This document shows positions 1-6,421 of a DNA stretch of 17,065 bases, in pieces. The stretch comes from Bacteroidota bacterium (GTDB lineage: Bacteria; Bacteroidota; Bacteroidia; Flavobacteriales; Weeksellaceae), in contig JAEWHB010000158.1 of the NCBI GenBank assembly GCA_023388015.1, positions 1 through 17,065 on the forward strand, written 5' to 3'. Numbering within the stretch: the first letter of the stretch is position 1; every line of letters starts with the position of its first letter. The notes below the pieces were generated by a model. The model ran no database searches. It had not been told where the DNA came from and worked only from the letters and a program-made list of their open reading frames with translations. Both the position numbers and the translations under genes were made by a program.

Positions 1-918
1 GGATTTTCCTTCCGAAAAGTCATTATTTGGCGTAGCCGTTCCGTGTGCATTTACATAATCTATTTCTTTAGGTTGCAAATCCGCAATTTCCAAGGCAGTT
101 TTCATTGCCAGATAAGCGCCTTCCCCATCATCCGAAGAAGCGGTTTGATGAAAAGCATCATTGGCATTTCCATATCCAGCCAAAAAACCTAAAACCTTTT
201 TATTACCAACCGATTTTTCTGACTCCAAAACGATGTAAGCGGCTGCTTCTCCCAGATTTAATCCTTTTCGTTCTTCATCAAAAGGTTGACAATGTTCGTC
301 CGAATAAATCATCAGCGAAGAAAATCCATTGATGGTAAAGGCCGACAAACTATCGGTTCCGCCGACGATCACCCGATCAAGAATTCCCGCTTTGATCATT
401 CTTGCGCCGAGCATAATCGCATTGGCAGCAGACGAGCAAGCGGTGCTGATGGTAGTTACATAATCTTTAATTCCCAAGATTTCGGCAATTTGTTCGGCGT
501 GCACACCGCAATTTTGAGTAGGAATGAATTTCCGGTTTGCTTCCGACTCCTTGAAGTCGAAATAATATTTTTCGGTGGCGTCCATTCCGCCTACAGTGGT
601 AGCCGAAATAAAGCCGGTTTTCAATCCGTCGTTTACATTTATTCCGGCGGAAAGAACTGTTTCCTTAGCGGCTTTCAGGCCGATTAATGTACTTCGGGTG
701 AAAGCTTGTTTGGGATTTAAATTTAATTCGGAATAGAGTTCTTCATTGGACAAAAGAATCTCACCGACCCATTTTTCCTCGTGGATCAAAGGATCTTTTA
801 CCGAATATTTTTTTATGCCGTGCCGGTTTTCCAGCAAAGAAGTTTCGTTTTCAGCCAGATTGTTTCCGATGGCCGAAATTATACCCATTCCGGTAATGGC
901 AATCGGTTGTTTGTTCAT
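1..918 (-). CDS. Beta-ketoacyl-ACP synthase (KAS I/II type), partial: C-terminus outside window
   Basis: Thiolase-fold decarboxylating condensing enzyme that should extend an ACP-bound chain by two carbons in polyene or fatty-acid type assembly. The start ATG at 918 opens the typical N-terminus MNKQPIAITGMGIISAIG. The nucleophile is C161 in ISTACSSAANAI, and the first active-site histidine is H292 in VNAHGTATPNND. The window edge cuts the gene after 306 codons, so the GHT histidine and the C-terminal GFGG loop are not visible; family length is about 390 to 410. Its ATG overlaps the TAA of the upstream ACP gene by one base (TAATG), which implies translational coupling, with that ACP as likely partner. 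It is one of three cysteine-containing FabB/F-type ketosynthases in this window. Which chain each extends cannot be read from sequence. Family assignment is secure; the individual role is inferred. Confidence 0.93.
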   Translation of the reverse strand, partial: MNKQPIAITGMGIISAIGNNLAENETSLLENRHGIKKYSVKDPLIHEEKWVGEILLSNEELYSELNLNPKQAFTRSTLIGLKAAKETVLSAGINVNDGLKTGFISATTVGGMDATEKYYFDFKESEANRKFIPTQNCGVHAEQIAEILGIKDYVTTISTACSSAANAIMLGARMIKAGILDRVIVGGTDSLSAFTINGFSSLMIYSDEHCQPFDEERKGLNLGEAAAYIVLESEKSVGNKKVLGFLAGYGNANDAFHQTASSDDGEGAYLAMKTALEIADLQPKEIDYVNAHGTATPNNDFSEGKS

Positions 919-1175
919 TATTTCGGGCGGTTTGCTTCGATGTAATCTGCCATCGTTTGAATGGTTTCAAACACTTTTCGGCCTTCTTTGGGGTCGGCAA
1001 GTTTGATTCCGTATTGTTTGTCCAACAAAACGATGAGTTCGAGTGCGTCAATGGAGTCCAATCCCAGTCCGTCGCCAAAAAGTGGCGTATCGTCCTGTAA
1101 ATCTTCAAGGGTTATATCTTCCAGGTTCAGCTGGGTGATGATTTTTTCTTTTAATTCTTGTTTTAATTCGCTCAT
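918..1175 (-). CDS. Acyl carrier protein
   Basis: Eighty-five-residue four-helix acyl carrier protein. The phosphopantetheine attachment serine is S41 in GLGLDSIDALEL, in the normal position for a stand-alone type II ACP. It carries the growing chain as a thioester between the cytoplasmic ketosynthases, ketoreductase and dehydratases of the cluster. It lies between the cysteine-less ketosynthase-like gene (2-bp gap on its upstream side) and the partial ketosynthase (1-bp overlap on its downstream side), a tight translationally coupled trio. A second, different ACP lies at 13187-13438. Two ACPs fit a pathway building two chains, aryl polyene and alkyl resorcinol, but assigning this one to either is inference. 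Confidence 0.95.
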   Translation of the reverse strand: MSELKQELKEKIITQLNLEDITLEDLQDDTPLFGDGLGLDSIDALELIVLLDKQYGIKLADPKEGRKVFETIQTMADYIEANRPK

Positions 1176-1177
1176 TT

Positions 1178-1783
1178 CTAATGGTATAAATTTTTTATGC
1201 TTTCAATGGTATGATTAGTAGTTCCTTCATTTTCAACTAAATAAATCAAAACATCGAGGTTGTTTTCATCGGCTTCGACCCATCCTGCCAAGACTTTTTC
1301 GGCCTTGTTTTCGGATAAAATCTGTTCTGTATAATTAACGAGATTTTCCGATGAAAATTTTTCAAATATAAGGAAAAGATTTTCACTGAATAATTGATGT
1401 CGGATGCTGATTTCGCCTAGCGCAATATTGGGCAAAGTATAAACAAAAACGGCCGGACTCGCTGCGGATTCTTGACTATAAATTGTCTCGGCGTGCTTTT
1501 GGTCAGAAGCCCAGCTTGCACCACGATTGGAAAAGACCAATGCGGTATTGGTTTCCCGGATTTGGAATTTTTTCGAAATAAATTCGACAGCCAGAAATGC
1601 CGCTTTGCAAAGCAAATCCATTTTGAAGAATTTGGGATAATTCGCTTCGGAATTCCGATAAATAGTTTTCAAAAAATCCGATACGGATTCATCGGGATTT
1701 CGTTCCCATAGGACTTTTCCGTCAGAAATGATTTTCTGATTTGTAATGCGAGAATAGGATGAGATTTTCCAGGTTTGAGTCAT
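1178..1783 (-). CDS. Chain-length-factor-like half ketosynthase (ApeC-like), no active-site cysteine
   Basis: A 201-residue protein resembling only the N-terminal half of a FabF-type ketosynthase. Residues 109-128 (SPAVFVYTLPNIALGEISIR) align by eye with the FabF stretch containing PNMAAGQISI. After it comes SENLFLIFEKFSS, where active ketosynthases have PN....TACASG. The cysteine column falls near E141-F143, so no nucleophile is present. The block around VLAGWVEAD matches the FabF motif MIAGGSEA. No HGT or GHT histidine half follows. From family knowledge, short proteins of this kind (Ketoacyl-synt_2) are called chain length factors in aryl polyene clusters and pair with an active ketosynthase. 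That role is inferred here. Its ATG directly follows the PIN gene's TAG stop, and a 2-bp gap separates it from the ACP. Protein length fits a complete short family member rather than a gene broken by the neighbouring insertion. Confidence 0.72.
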   Translation of the reverse strand: MTQTWKISSYSRITNQKIISDGKVLWERNPDESVSDFLKTIYRNSEANYPKFFKMDLLCKAAFLAVEFISKKFQIRETNTALVFSNRGASWASDQKHAETIYSQESAASPAVFVYTLPNIALGEISIRHQLFSENLFLIFEKFSSENLVNYTEQILSENKAEKVLAGWVEADENNLDVLIYLVENEGTTNHTIESIKNLYH

Positions 1784-2191
1784 CTATTTACTTAATATTT
1801 CTTTGAATTTATGTAAATCAGCAATTGAAACTTTAGGGAATTCAATATCATTTAAAACATTAAAATCTTTATCATGCGTGATGATAAATTCAGCTCCTGA
1901 ATTGATGGCAGCATCTATAAATTTATTATCATCGGGATCGTCTTTAATTAAATTCCATTTATAAAAAACATCAACTTGTTCGGTGTTTGATGAGTTTAAA
2001 ATTTCTAAAATAATATTTTCGGCTAATGTAGGGGAATAAAAATCAGCAATGATTTCATTGTATTCTTCTAAAATCTCATTTGAATAACATAAAATGAAAT
2101 CTTTTCTTCGAAAAGCGTCCCACGCCCATCGAAATTTTGATTGTTTCGGAATGGAAACTAAAAGACAATTAGTGTCCAAAATAATTTTCAT
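1784..2191 (-). CDS. PIN-domain protein, putative toxin of a toxin-antitoxin pair
   Basis: A 135-residue PIN-fold protein. PIN domains are Mg2+-dependent RNases and are frequent toxins of type II toxin-antitoxin pairs. Visible acidic positions are D6 in IILDTNCLL, E42/E43 in SNEILEEYNE, D88 in DDPDDNKFIDAA and D107 in FIITHDKDF, the expected set for a catalytically competent PIN domain of the TIGR00305-like group. ATG at 2191 shares one base with the TAA of the 76-codon gene upstream. Its own TAG is followed immediately by the ATG of the ketosynthase-like gene. Composition differs from the pathway genes: 14 G/C of 60 at 1801-1860 and again at 1921-1980, against 27 of 60 at both 1261-1320 and 2701-2760. 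It has no obvious biosynthetic role, and acquisition by transfer is likely. Confidence 0.85.
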   Translation of the reverse strand: MKIILDTNCLLVSIPKQSKFRWAWDAFRRKDFILCYSNEILEEYNEIIADFYSPTLAENIILEILNSSNTEQVDVFYKWNLIKDDPDDNKFIDAAINSGAEFIITHDKDFNVLNDIEFPKVSIADLHKFKEILSK

Positions 2192-2421
2192 TATTTATAA
2201 GGAGTTCTTTTGTGAGCCTGAAGAAAGTCTTCTAATTTTTCTTGAGAGAGATTTTTATTCTTCCAAATAAAATCAGCTTCTTCATCTACTTTTTTCTGAT
2301 AAAATTCAACCAAAAAATCCTTCAGCTCCTCTAAACTCAAATTATCATGACTATGTGAGAACATTTTGAGTAAATGAAGTTGAATGGAATTCAATGGATT
2401 CTCTAAAGCAGGATTACTCAT
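2191..2421 (-). CDS. Small acidic protein upstream of PIN gene, probable antitoxin
   Basis: A 76-residue, charged, helix-prone protein (MSNPALENPLNSIQLHLLKMF at the start, AHKRTPYK at the end) with no family I can name. Position suggests the job: it directly precedes and overlaps the PIN-domain gene by one base, the usual antitoxin-then-toxin order. The segment LSLEELKDFLVEFYQKKVDEEADFIWKN looks like a helix followed by a toxin-wrapping tail, as seen in antitoxins paired with PIN toxins. No clear DNA-binding domain is visible, so autoregulation cannot be claimed. A perfect TAnnTTTG -7 motif lies 20 bp upstream of the start. The gene shares the low GC of the PIN gene. The antitoxin role is inferred from context only. 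Confidence 0.6.
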   Translation of the reverse strand: MSNPALENPLNSIQLHLLKMFSHSHDNLSLEELKDFLVEFYQKKVDEEADFIWKNKNLSQEKLEDFLQAHKRTPYK

Positions 2422-2440
2422 TTTTGTTTAATCATTTACA

Positions 2441-2448
2441 CAAATATA
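2441..2448 (-). promoter_or_regulatory. Candidate Bacteroidetes -7 box driving the toxin-antitoxin-like pair
   Basis: On the minus strand the sequence reads TATATTTG, an exact match to the Bacteroidetes -7 consensus TAnnTTTG, 19 bp before the ATG at 2421. The expected -33 TTTG is only weakly matched (TGTT about 19 bp upstream). It lies in the 52-bp gap after the ketosynthase stop. If active, it would give the module, and possibly the three biosynthetic genes downstream, transcription independent of the main operon. Confidence 0.38.
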
Positions 2449-2473
2449 CAATATAAAGCTAAATTAAAACAGT

Positions 2474-3589
2474 CTAAACTTTCTCAAAAACCGTTGCAAT
2501 ATTACTTCCCCCAAAACCCGAAGCGGTTTTTAAAAAAGTTTTCAATTTTTTCTTTTCGGCAGTTCGGATGATATTGACCGGATGTGTCGTCCCTTGATTT
2601 TCAAATCTAAGCGAAGGAATGAGTACATTGTTTTTCAGAGAATGAATGCTCAGAATGGTTTCCAAAATTCCGCTCGCGCCCAATGTATGTCCGAAATAAG
2701 CTTTGAGACTATTGGTCGGAATTCCCGATAAACCGCAACGATGAAAAGCAATCGACTCCATTTCATCATTGTACAAAGTGGCGGTTCCATGAGCTGAAAT
2801 AAAATCAATTTCCACTTCGGAATTTTCCAATGCTTTTTGGATACTTCGAACCAAACCTTCGCCGGTTCGCGATGGACCTGAAATATGATTGGCATCGTTG
2901 AAATTCCCACTTCCGAGAATTTTTACAGAATTTTCCGAAGGGATTTTACTCAGACAAACTGCTGCAATGGCTTCGCCTAAATTAATCCCGTTTCGGTCGC
3001 GATCAAAGGGTTTGCAAACCGTATCGCTCACCGCCTGAAAAGACTCAAAGCCCGATAAAATAAAACGGGAAACTTCATCGGCACCGATGATAACTGCATT
3101 TTCATATGAATCCGATTGCAATAATCTTCGGGCATATTCAATAGCCAAAGAACCCGAAATACAGGCATTGGATAGGATTTGAATTTTATTTTTCAGTGAA
3201 AAATATTGCTGGATTTTTTGGGTCAAAGATGTCAATAAAGCTCTATCGTTTGAAAACTCCGAATTGGGATTTCCTAAAATGGAAATATTCCCTTTGGTGG
3301 AAGAAAGAATCACTAAAGTTTTTTCATTCAGCTGTACGTTTTTCTTCGAAATCAAATCTTTCAGACAAAGAACAATCAGTTTTTCGAGTCGGGTAAAACT
3401 TTCGTCTGCAATTAAACCTTCCCAATTTTTTTCTTCAATCAGCGCAGCCGGAAAATCATTTGGAGAAAGTTGAGGGTTCGAATGTTTTTTCACCGCTGAC
3501 TGTCCCGACAGGATTTTTTCAAACGCCAGTTCGCTTCCGAGTCCGAAAGGAGTGATCAAAGAATCTGCTGTTATGAAAATATCGGTCAT
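2474..3589 (-). CDS. Beta-ketoacyl-ACP synthase (KAS I/II type), complete
   Basis: A 371-residue condensing enzyme with a full catalytic set: C143 in LSNACISGS, H267 in SAHGTATLYND, K296 in NSLKAYFGHT and H301 in the same motif. The C-terminal loop FGGSNIATVFEKV is intact, so the adjacent PIN module did not truncate it. I prefer ATG at 3589 (MTDIFITADSLITPFG). A GTG at 3619 would add ten residues (MYFVVKIEFK) unlike any ketosynthase N-terminus and would begin inside a repeat. It elongates ACP-bound chains, probably in polyene or alkyl-chain formation. It would normally be expected next to the chain-length-factor-like gene, from which it is now separated by the toxin-antitoxin-like pair. An 86-bp gap with short repeats separates it from the thioesterase. 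Confidence 0.93.
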   Translation of the reverse strand: MTDIFITADSLITPFGLGSELAFEKILSGQSAVKKHSNPQLSPNDFPAALIEEKNWEGLIADESFTRLEKLIVLCLKDLISKKNVQLNEKTLVILSSTKGNISILGNPNSEFSNDRALLTSLTQKIQQYFSLKNKIQILSNACISGSLAIEYARRLLQSDSYENAVIIGADEVSRFILSGFESFQAVSDTVCKPFDRDRNGINLGEAIAAVCLSKIPSENSVKILGSGNFNDANHISGPSRTGEGLVRSIQKALENSEVEIDFISAHGTATLYNDEMESIAFHRCGLSGIPTNSLKAYFGHTLGASGILETILSIHSLKNNVLIPSLRFENQGTTHPVNIIRTAEKKKLKTFLKTASGFGGSNIATVFEKV

Positions 3590-3607
3590 TTTAAATTCTA
3601 TTTTTAC

Positions 3608-3641
3608 CACAAAGTACACTAAGTTTTTTCACAAAGTACAC
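3608..3641. repeat. Direct repeat of CACAAAGTACAC, 22 bp apart
   Basis: Two identical 12-mers CACAAAGTACAC at 3608-3619 and 3630-3641 with start-to-start distance 22 bp. CAC triplets recur at 3608, 3617, 3630 and 3639 (spacing 9, 13, 9). The repeat lies in the non-coding gap between the thioesterase and the ketosynthase. From memory, similar CACAAAG-rich short-period sequences are scattered in flavobacterial intergenic DNA. On the minus strand each copy contains TACTTTG, one base short of the -7 consensus. Confidence 0.6.
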
Positions 3642-3675
3642 AAGGAATAATTGGTAAATTATCATTATTTTAAAA

Positions 3676-4089
3676 TTACATTAAATCATATTTCTTTTTC
3701 CATTCCTCAAAAAACGGCGGATTGGACAGAAATAATTCGCCTTTTTCCTGGTCGGTAAAAACCTGAATCGTTTCTCCGGTTGCGACGAGCTGGCCTTCTT
3801 CGTTGAAAATTTTATACGTAAAATGTAGTTTTGCCGCCGCCTGATTGATATGAGTGGTTTCAATGCTCGCCCAATCTCCGTGTCGCAGAGGCAATTTATA
3901 ATCCACAGTACACTTTACAATCGGTGCAAACAATCCTGCGTTTTGAATGTCTTTGTAGGAAATCCCGAATTTCTCGCCAAATGCTTCCCGTCCGTCTTCC
4001 AGATAGGTCACATAATGCCCGTGCCAGACAATCCCCAAAGGATCCGTCTCGTTAAATCGTACTCTGAATTTTGATGTATGTGAAAGCAT
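3676..4089 (-). CDS. 4HBT/YbgC-family acyl thioesterase (hot-dog fold)
   Basis: A 137-residue single hot-dog domain. The N-terminal signature FNETDPLGIVWHGHYVTYLE contains D16, equivalent to the catalytic Asp of 4-hydroxybenzoyl-CoA thioesterases, followed by the family's HGHY and the helix EDGREAFGEKFG. It hydrolyses acyl or aroyl thioesters (CoA or ACP) in the cytoplasm. In this cluster it may release or edit stalled chains, or free an aromatic or alkyl acid; that choice is inference. It lies downstream of the ABC transporter genes across a 77-bp gap filled by a heptad repeat, and upstream of a ketosynthase. ATG at 4089 is the natural start for the family (MLSHTSKFRVRF). Length is normal. 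Confidence 0.9.
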   Translation of the reverse strand: MLSHTSKFRVRFNETDPLGIVWHGHYVTYLEDGREAFGEKFGISYKDIQNAGLFAPIVKCTVDYKLPLRHGDWASIETTHINQAAAKLHFTYKIFNEEGQLVATGETIQVFTDQEKGELFLSNPPFFEEWKKKYDLM

Positions 4090-4104
4090 TTTTATTTATT
4101 TAAA

Positions 4105-4167
4105 CGATAATCGAAATTCGAAATTCGTGGTTCGAAATTCGCAAAGCGCAAAACGAACTTCGTAACT
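4105..4167. repeat. Nine-unit heptad array, each unit starting with CG
   Basis: Nine contiguous 7-bp units fill most of the gap between the permease stop and the thioesterase start: CGATAAT, CGAAATT, CGAAATT, CGTGGTT, CGAAATT, CGCAAAG, CGCAAAA, CGAACTT and CGTAACT. The period is kept without a slip for 63 bp even where the units diverge. The last base is the first base of the permease stop codon on the complementary strand. Flanking sequence (TTTAAATAAATAAAA on the minus strand) is plain AT-rich DNA. No hairpin of terminator type or promoter motif stands out. Function is unknown. Confidence 0.7.
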
Positions 4168-5459
4168 TAAATCATATTATTCCTCTTATTAATCCAAACG
4201 GAAAGCATAAAAGTTCCGACAAAAAACAGAAACAAAAACAACAATTCTTTTGAAATATCCATTAGACTTCCGTTCCGTAAAATGATGTCATAAAAAGCCG
4301 TAATTCCCCAGTTCATCGGTGAAAATACCGCTACTTTCTGCATCACTTCCGGCATCATATAAACCGGCACCCAAATTCCACCGATGGCCGATAGGATAAT
4401 GGTGAAAATCGCTCCGAAGGGCGCACTTTGTTCCTGGGTTTTCATAATCGTTCCGATTAAAATGCCCAATCCGATGGCTGCAAAAGAAGAGAAAATCACC
4501 ACGATGGTCATAGGGATTAATTTTCCGCCGGGTTTGAAAGGAATCAATCCCAATTGTGGGAAAATAAATCTCGCAATCAGCAACATTACCACAAACTGAA
4601 TCAGACAAATCACGGTATAAGTGATGATTTTGCCGGAAGCAATCGTCGCATAAGAAACCGGACTGGTTCGGATGCGGATGATGGTTCCCAGATTTTTTTC
4701 TTTTACAATATTAATCCCCAGCGGGACGACAATAAAAAAAATACCGAAAAGAATCCAGGCGGGAACGTTGTGCTGAACGGTGTTGGGATGAATTCCATCT
4801 TCGCCTTTTTGGGCAATGATTTCCTCGAACTGAATCGCATTTTCGGTCATGGTATTTCCTTCGGTTTCGATGCCCATTTGTTCTTCAAAAACCGAATAAA
4901 TCTTTCGGGACTCCACTTTGGACATCAGTTTTTCAATATCATTTTTGACGGAATTTCTAAAAGTTTCGCCTACGGCAGGATCAAAATAAAGTTTGATTTT
5001 GGATAAATTTTCTTCGACTAAATCTTCCGAACTGTTTTCAGAAGAATCGCTTTCTTCGAGTGAAAATTCGGCGAGAATTTTTTCGACATTAGAATGAATT
5101 CTTGTTTCCAATCCTTCGGAAAGATTTTCAGGAATGACAAGCGCAATTTGGTATTTCCCGTCGCTGACGAGTTGAAGTGCGGTCGCTTCATCGATGGCTT
5201 CATCCTTCCAATTCTGAATCAATTCGAGTGCTTTCGCTTCTTCGATATTTTTTTCAATGATTTCTCCGAATTCACCTTGGTCCTTGTTGACCAAAACCAC
5301 CGACATCGTATTGCTTGTAGAGTCTTTGAATGTGCTTTGCTGAATCAGCGTAATGGTAATCAGCAAAATCGCGGGCATGATGAAAAGAATGCCCAATCCG
5401 CCCCAATCGCGCACCAAAAGCAGCATTTCTTTCTTTATGGAAGCGAATAATTTATGCAT
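4167..5459 (-). CDS. ABC-2 type transporter permease
   Basis: A 430-residue inner-membrane permease of the ABC2_membrane_3 kind. One hydrophobic helix lies at about residues 20-41. A large hydrophilic, probably periplasmic domain follows (about 45-228), with an acidic stretch SLEESDSSENSSEDLVEEN. Then come about five membrane segments beginning WILFGIFFIVVPLGI and ending FLFLFFVGTFMLSVWI. The motif IGTIMKTQEQSAPFGAIF is typical of the core. It pairs with the ATPase encoded directly upstream; the two genes overlap by 8 bp. Together they would move a lipid-like substrate across the inner membrane. In a flexirubin cluster the pigment or its precursor is the natural guess, since flexirubins accumulate in the outer membrane. 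Substrate is inferred, family is clear. Confidence 0.92.
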   Translation of the reverse strand: MHKLFASIKKEMLLLVRDWGGLGILFIMPAILLITITLIQQSTFKDSTSNTMSVVLVNKDQGEFGEIIEKNIEEAKALELIQNWKDEAIDEATALQLVSDGKYQIALVIPENLSEGLETRIHSNVEKILAEFSLEESDSSENSSEDLVEENLSKIKLYFDPAVGETFRNSVKNDIEKLMSKVESRKIYSVFEEQMGIETEGNTMTENAIQFEEIIAQKGEDGIHPNTVQHNVPAWILFGIFFIVVPLGINIVKEKNLGTIIRIRTSPVSYATIASGKIITYTVICLIQFVVMLLIARFIFPQLGLIPFKPGGKLIPMTIVVIFSSFAAIGLGILIGTIMKTQEQSAPFGAIFTIILSAIGGIWVPVYMMPEVMQKVAVFSPMNWGITAFYDIILRNGSLMDISKELLFLFLFFVGTFMLSVWINKRNNMI

Positions 5460-6198
5460 TTCGAATTTGATTTCCGGTTAGTTCCAAAAAGACTTCTTCC
5501 AGATTGGAAGCTCCTTTTACGTTTTGAATCAGCTCTTCCGAACTGCCTTCTATCAGAATTTTTCCTTGGTCGATAATGCTCAGCCGCGTACAGAAATCCT
5601 GGGCTTCAGCCAAATGATGCGAGGTATAAAGAATGGTGGTTCCGTTGGAATTTAATTCCTTTAAAATATTGATAATTACTTCTTTGGATTGGATATCTAC
5701 ACCAACAGTGGGTTCGTCCAGAAAGAGAACTTCGGGTTGATGGAGAATTCCGGTCAGAAGATTAATTCTGCGTTTCATTCCGCCGGAAAAGTTTTTTACC
5801 GGACGATTTAGAAAATCCGTTAGGTTTACTTTTTCCAATCCGGTTTCAATGCGATTTTTCAGATCTTTTCCGTGGAGATTGTACAAACTTCCAAAGAATT
5901 CCAGATTTTCATAAGCCGTCAAAGTCGGATAGAGCGCATATTCTTGGGGTACCACACCAATTTTTTTCTGGATAGCTGTTTTATGTGATTTGAAATTTAA
6001 ATTGTTGATCAAAATTTCGCCCGAAGTAGGTGCGAGCAGTCCGCACATCATGGAAATCAGCGTGGTTTTTCCGGCTCCATTTGGACCGAGCAAACCAAAA
6101 ATTTCTCCTTTTGAAATGCTGAGATTGAATTCGCGAATGACAAAGGTTTTCTTTCCGTCATAGGATTTGCTCAGATTATGGCATTGAATGGTTTCCAT
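5452..6198 (-). CDS. ABC transporter ATP-binding protein
   Basis: A 248-residue ABC-type ATPase, partner of the overlapping permease gene. Walker A is GPNGAGKTT at residues 38-46, the Q-loop is Q85, and the signature is FSGGM at 137-141. Walker B is VLFLDE at 157-162, and the H-loop histidine is H194 in YTSHH. I place the start at 6198 (METIQCHNLSKSYDG). An in-frame ATG at 6285 would add 29 hydrophobic residues not found in this family, reaching into a gap that otherwise holds only repeats. It is likely part of the pigment exporter. A 223-bp gap separates it from the BtrH-like gene, so it may have its own promoter. A near-match to the -7 box (TACTTTCG at 6205-6212) is too close and too weak to call. 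Confidence 0.93.
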   Translation of the reverse strand: METIQCHNLSKSYDGKKTFVIREFNLSISKGEIFGLLGPNGAGKTTLISMMCGLLAPTSGEILINNLNFKSHKTAIQKKIGVVPQEYALYPTLTAYENLEFFGSLYNLHGKDLKNRIETGLEKVNLTDFLNRPVKNFSGGMKRRINLLTGILHQPEVLFLDEPTVGVDIQSKEVIINILKELNSNGTTILYTSHHLAEAQDFCTRLSIIDQGKILIEGSSEELIQNVKGASNLEEVFLELTGNQIRNA

Positions 6199-6280
6199 CG
6201 ATTGCGAAAGTAAAAAAATTAGTTCAAATAGGGCGAAATTTGATTGAAGAAGTAGTTGAAAGCTAAATTTTTTGTTTTCC

Positions 6281-6310
6281 CGCAAATAACACAGATTTAC
6301 GCAGAATTTT
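6281..6310. repeat. Short ~10-bp period repeat in the ABC/BtrH gap
   Basis: Three degenerate 10-mers follow each other: CGCAAATAAC, ACAGATTTAC and GCAGAATTTT. They lie inside the 223-bp non-coding stretch 6199-6421. From memory, near-identical wording (CGCAGATTTACACAGAT type) is common between genes in flavobacteria. The rest of the gap shows nothing I can assign: no ORF with a sensible start, no strong hairpin and no exact TAnnTTTG. Confidence 0.45.
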
Positions 6311-6421
6311 TACTAATAAATAGCTCCGTATAGCATTTTATTTTTGTGGATTTGTAGTTGAAAAATTAGAATTTCATGCATATCCTACATAAACCGTACT
6401 TCGTAAATCTTATTTGGTAAA

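Noticed and set aside
1178..1783. Idea that the half ketosynthase was truncated by the PIN module insertion
   Set aside because: The module lies on its 5' side and the gene keeps its own start; the missing part is at the far 3' end next to the ACP gene, so the short form is probably native.
3590..3619. GTG start at 3619 for the ketosynthase
   Set aside because: It begins inside a repeat and adds residues before the conserved N-terminal strand; ATG 3589 fits the family.
4105..4167. Heptad array considered as a CRISPR array or attachment site
   Set aside because: There are no spacers, units are only 7 bp and drift, no cas or integrase genes are near, and no flanking duplication is seen.
4554..5006. 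Plus-strand open frame of about 150 codons
   Set aside because: It lies wholly antisense to the ABC permease, whose membrane segments and family motifs are clear; the antisense product is low-complexity and resembles no family.
6205..6212. TACTTTCG as promoter for the ABC genes
   Set aside because: One mismatch in the core, only six bases from the start codon and no -33 element at suitable spacing.
6199..6285. N-terminal extension of the ABC ATPase from an ATG at 6285
   Set aside because: The extra 29 residues are hydrophobic and foreign to ABC ATPases, while METIQCHNLSKSYDG at 6198 is a normal family start.
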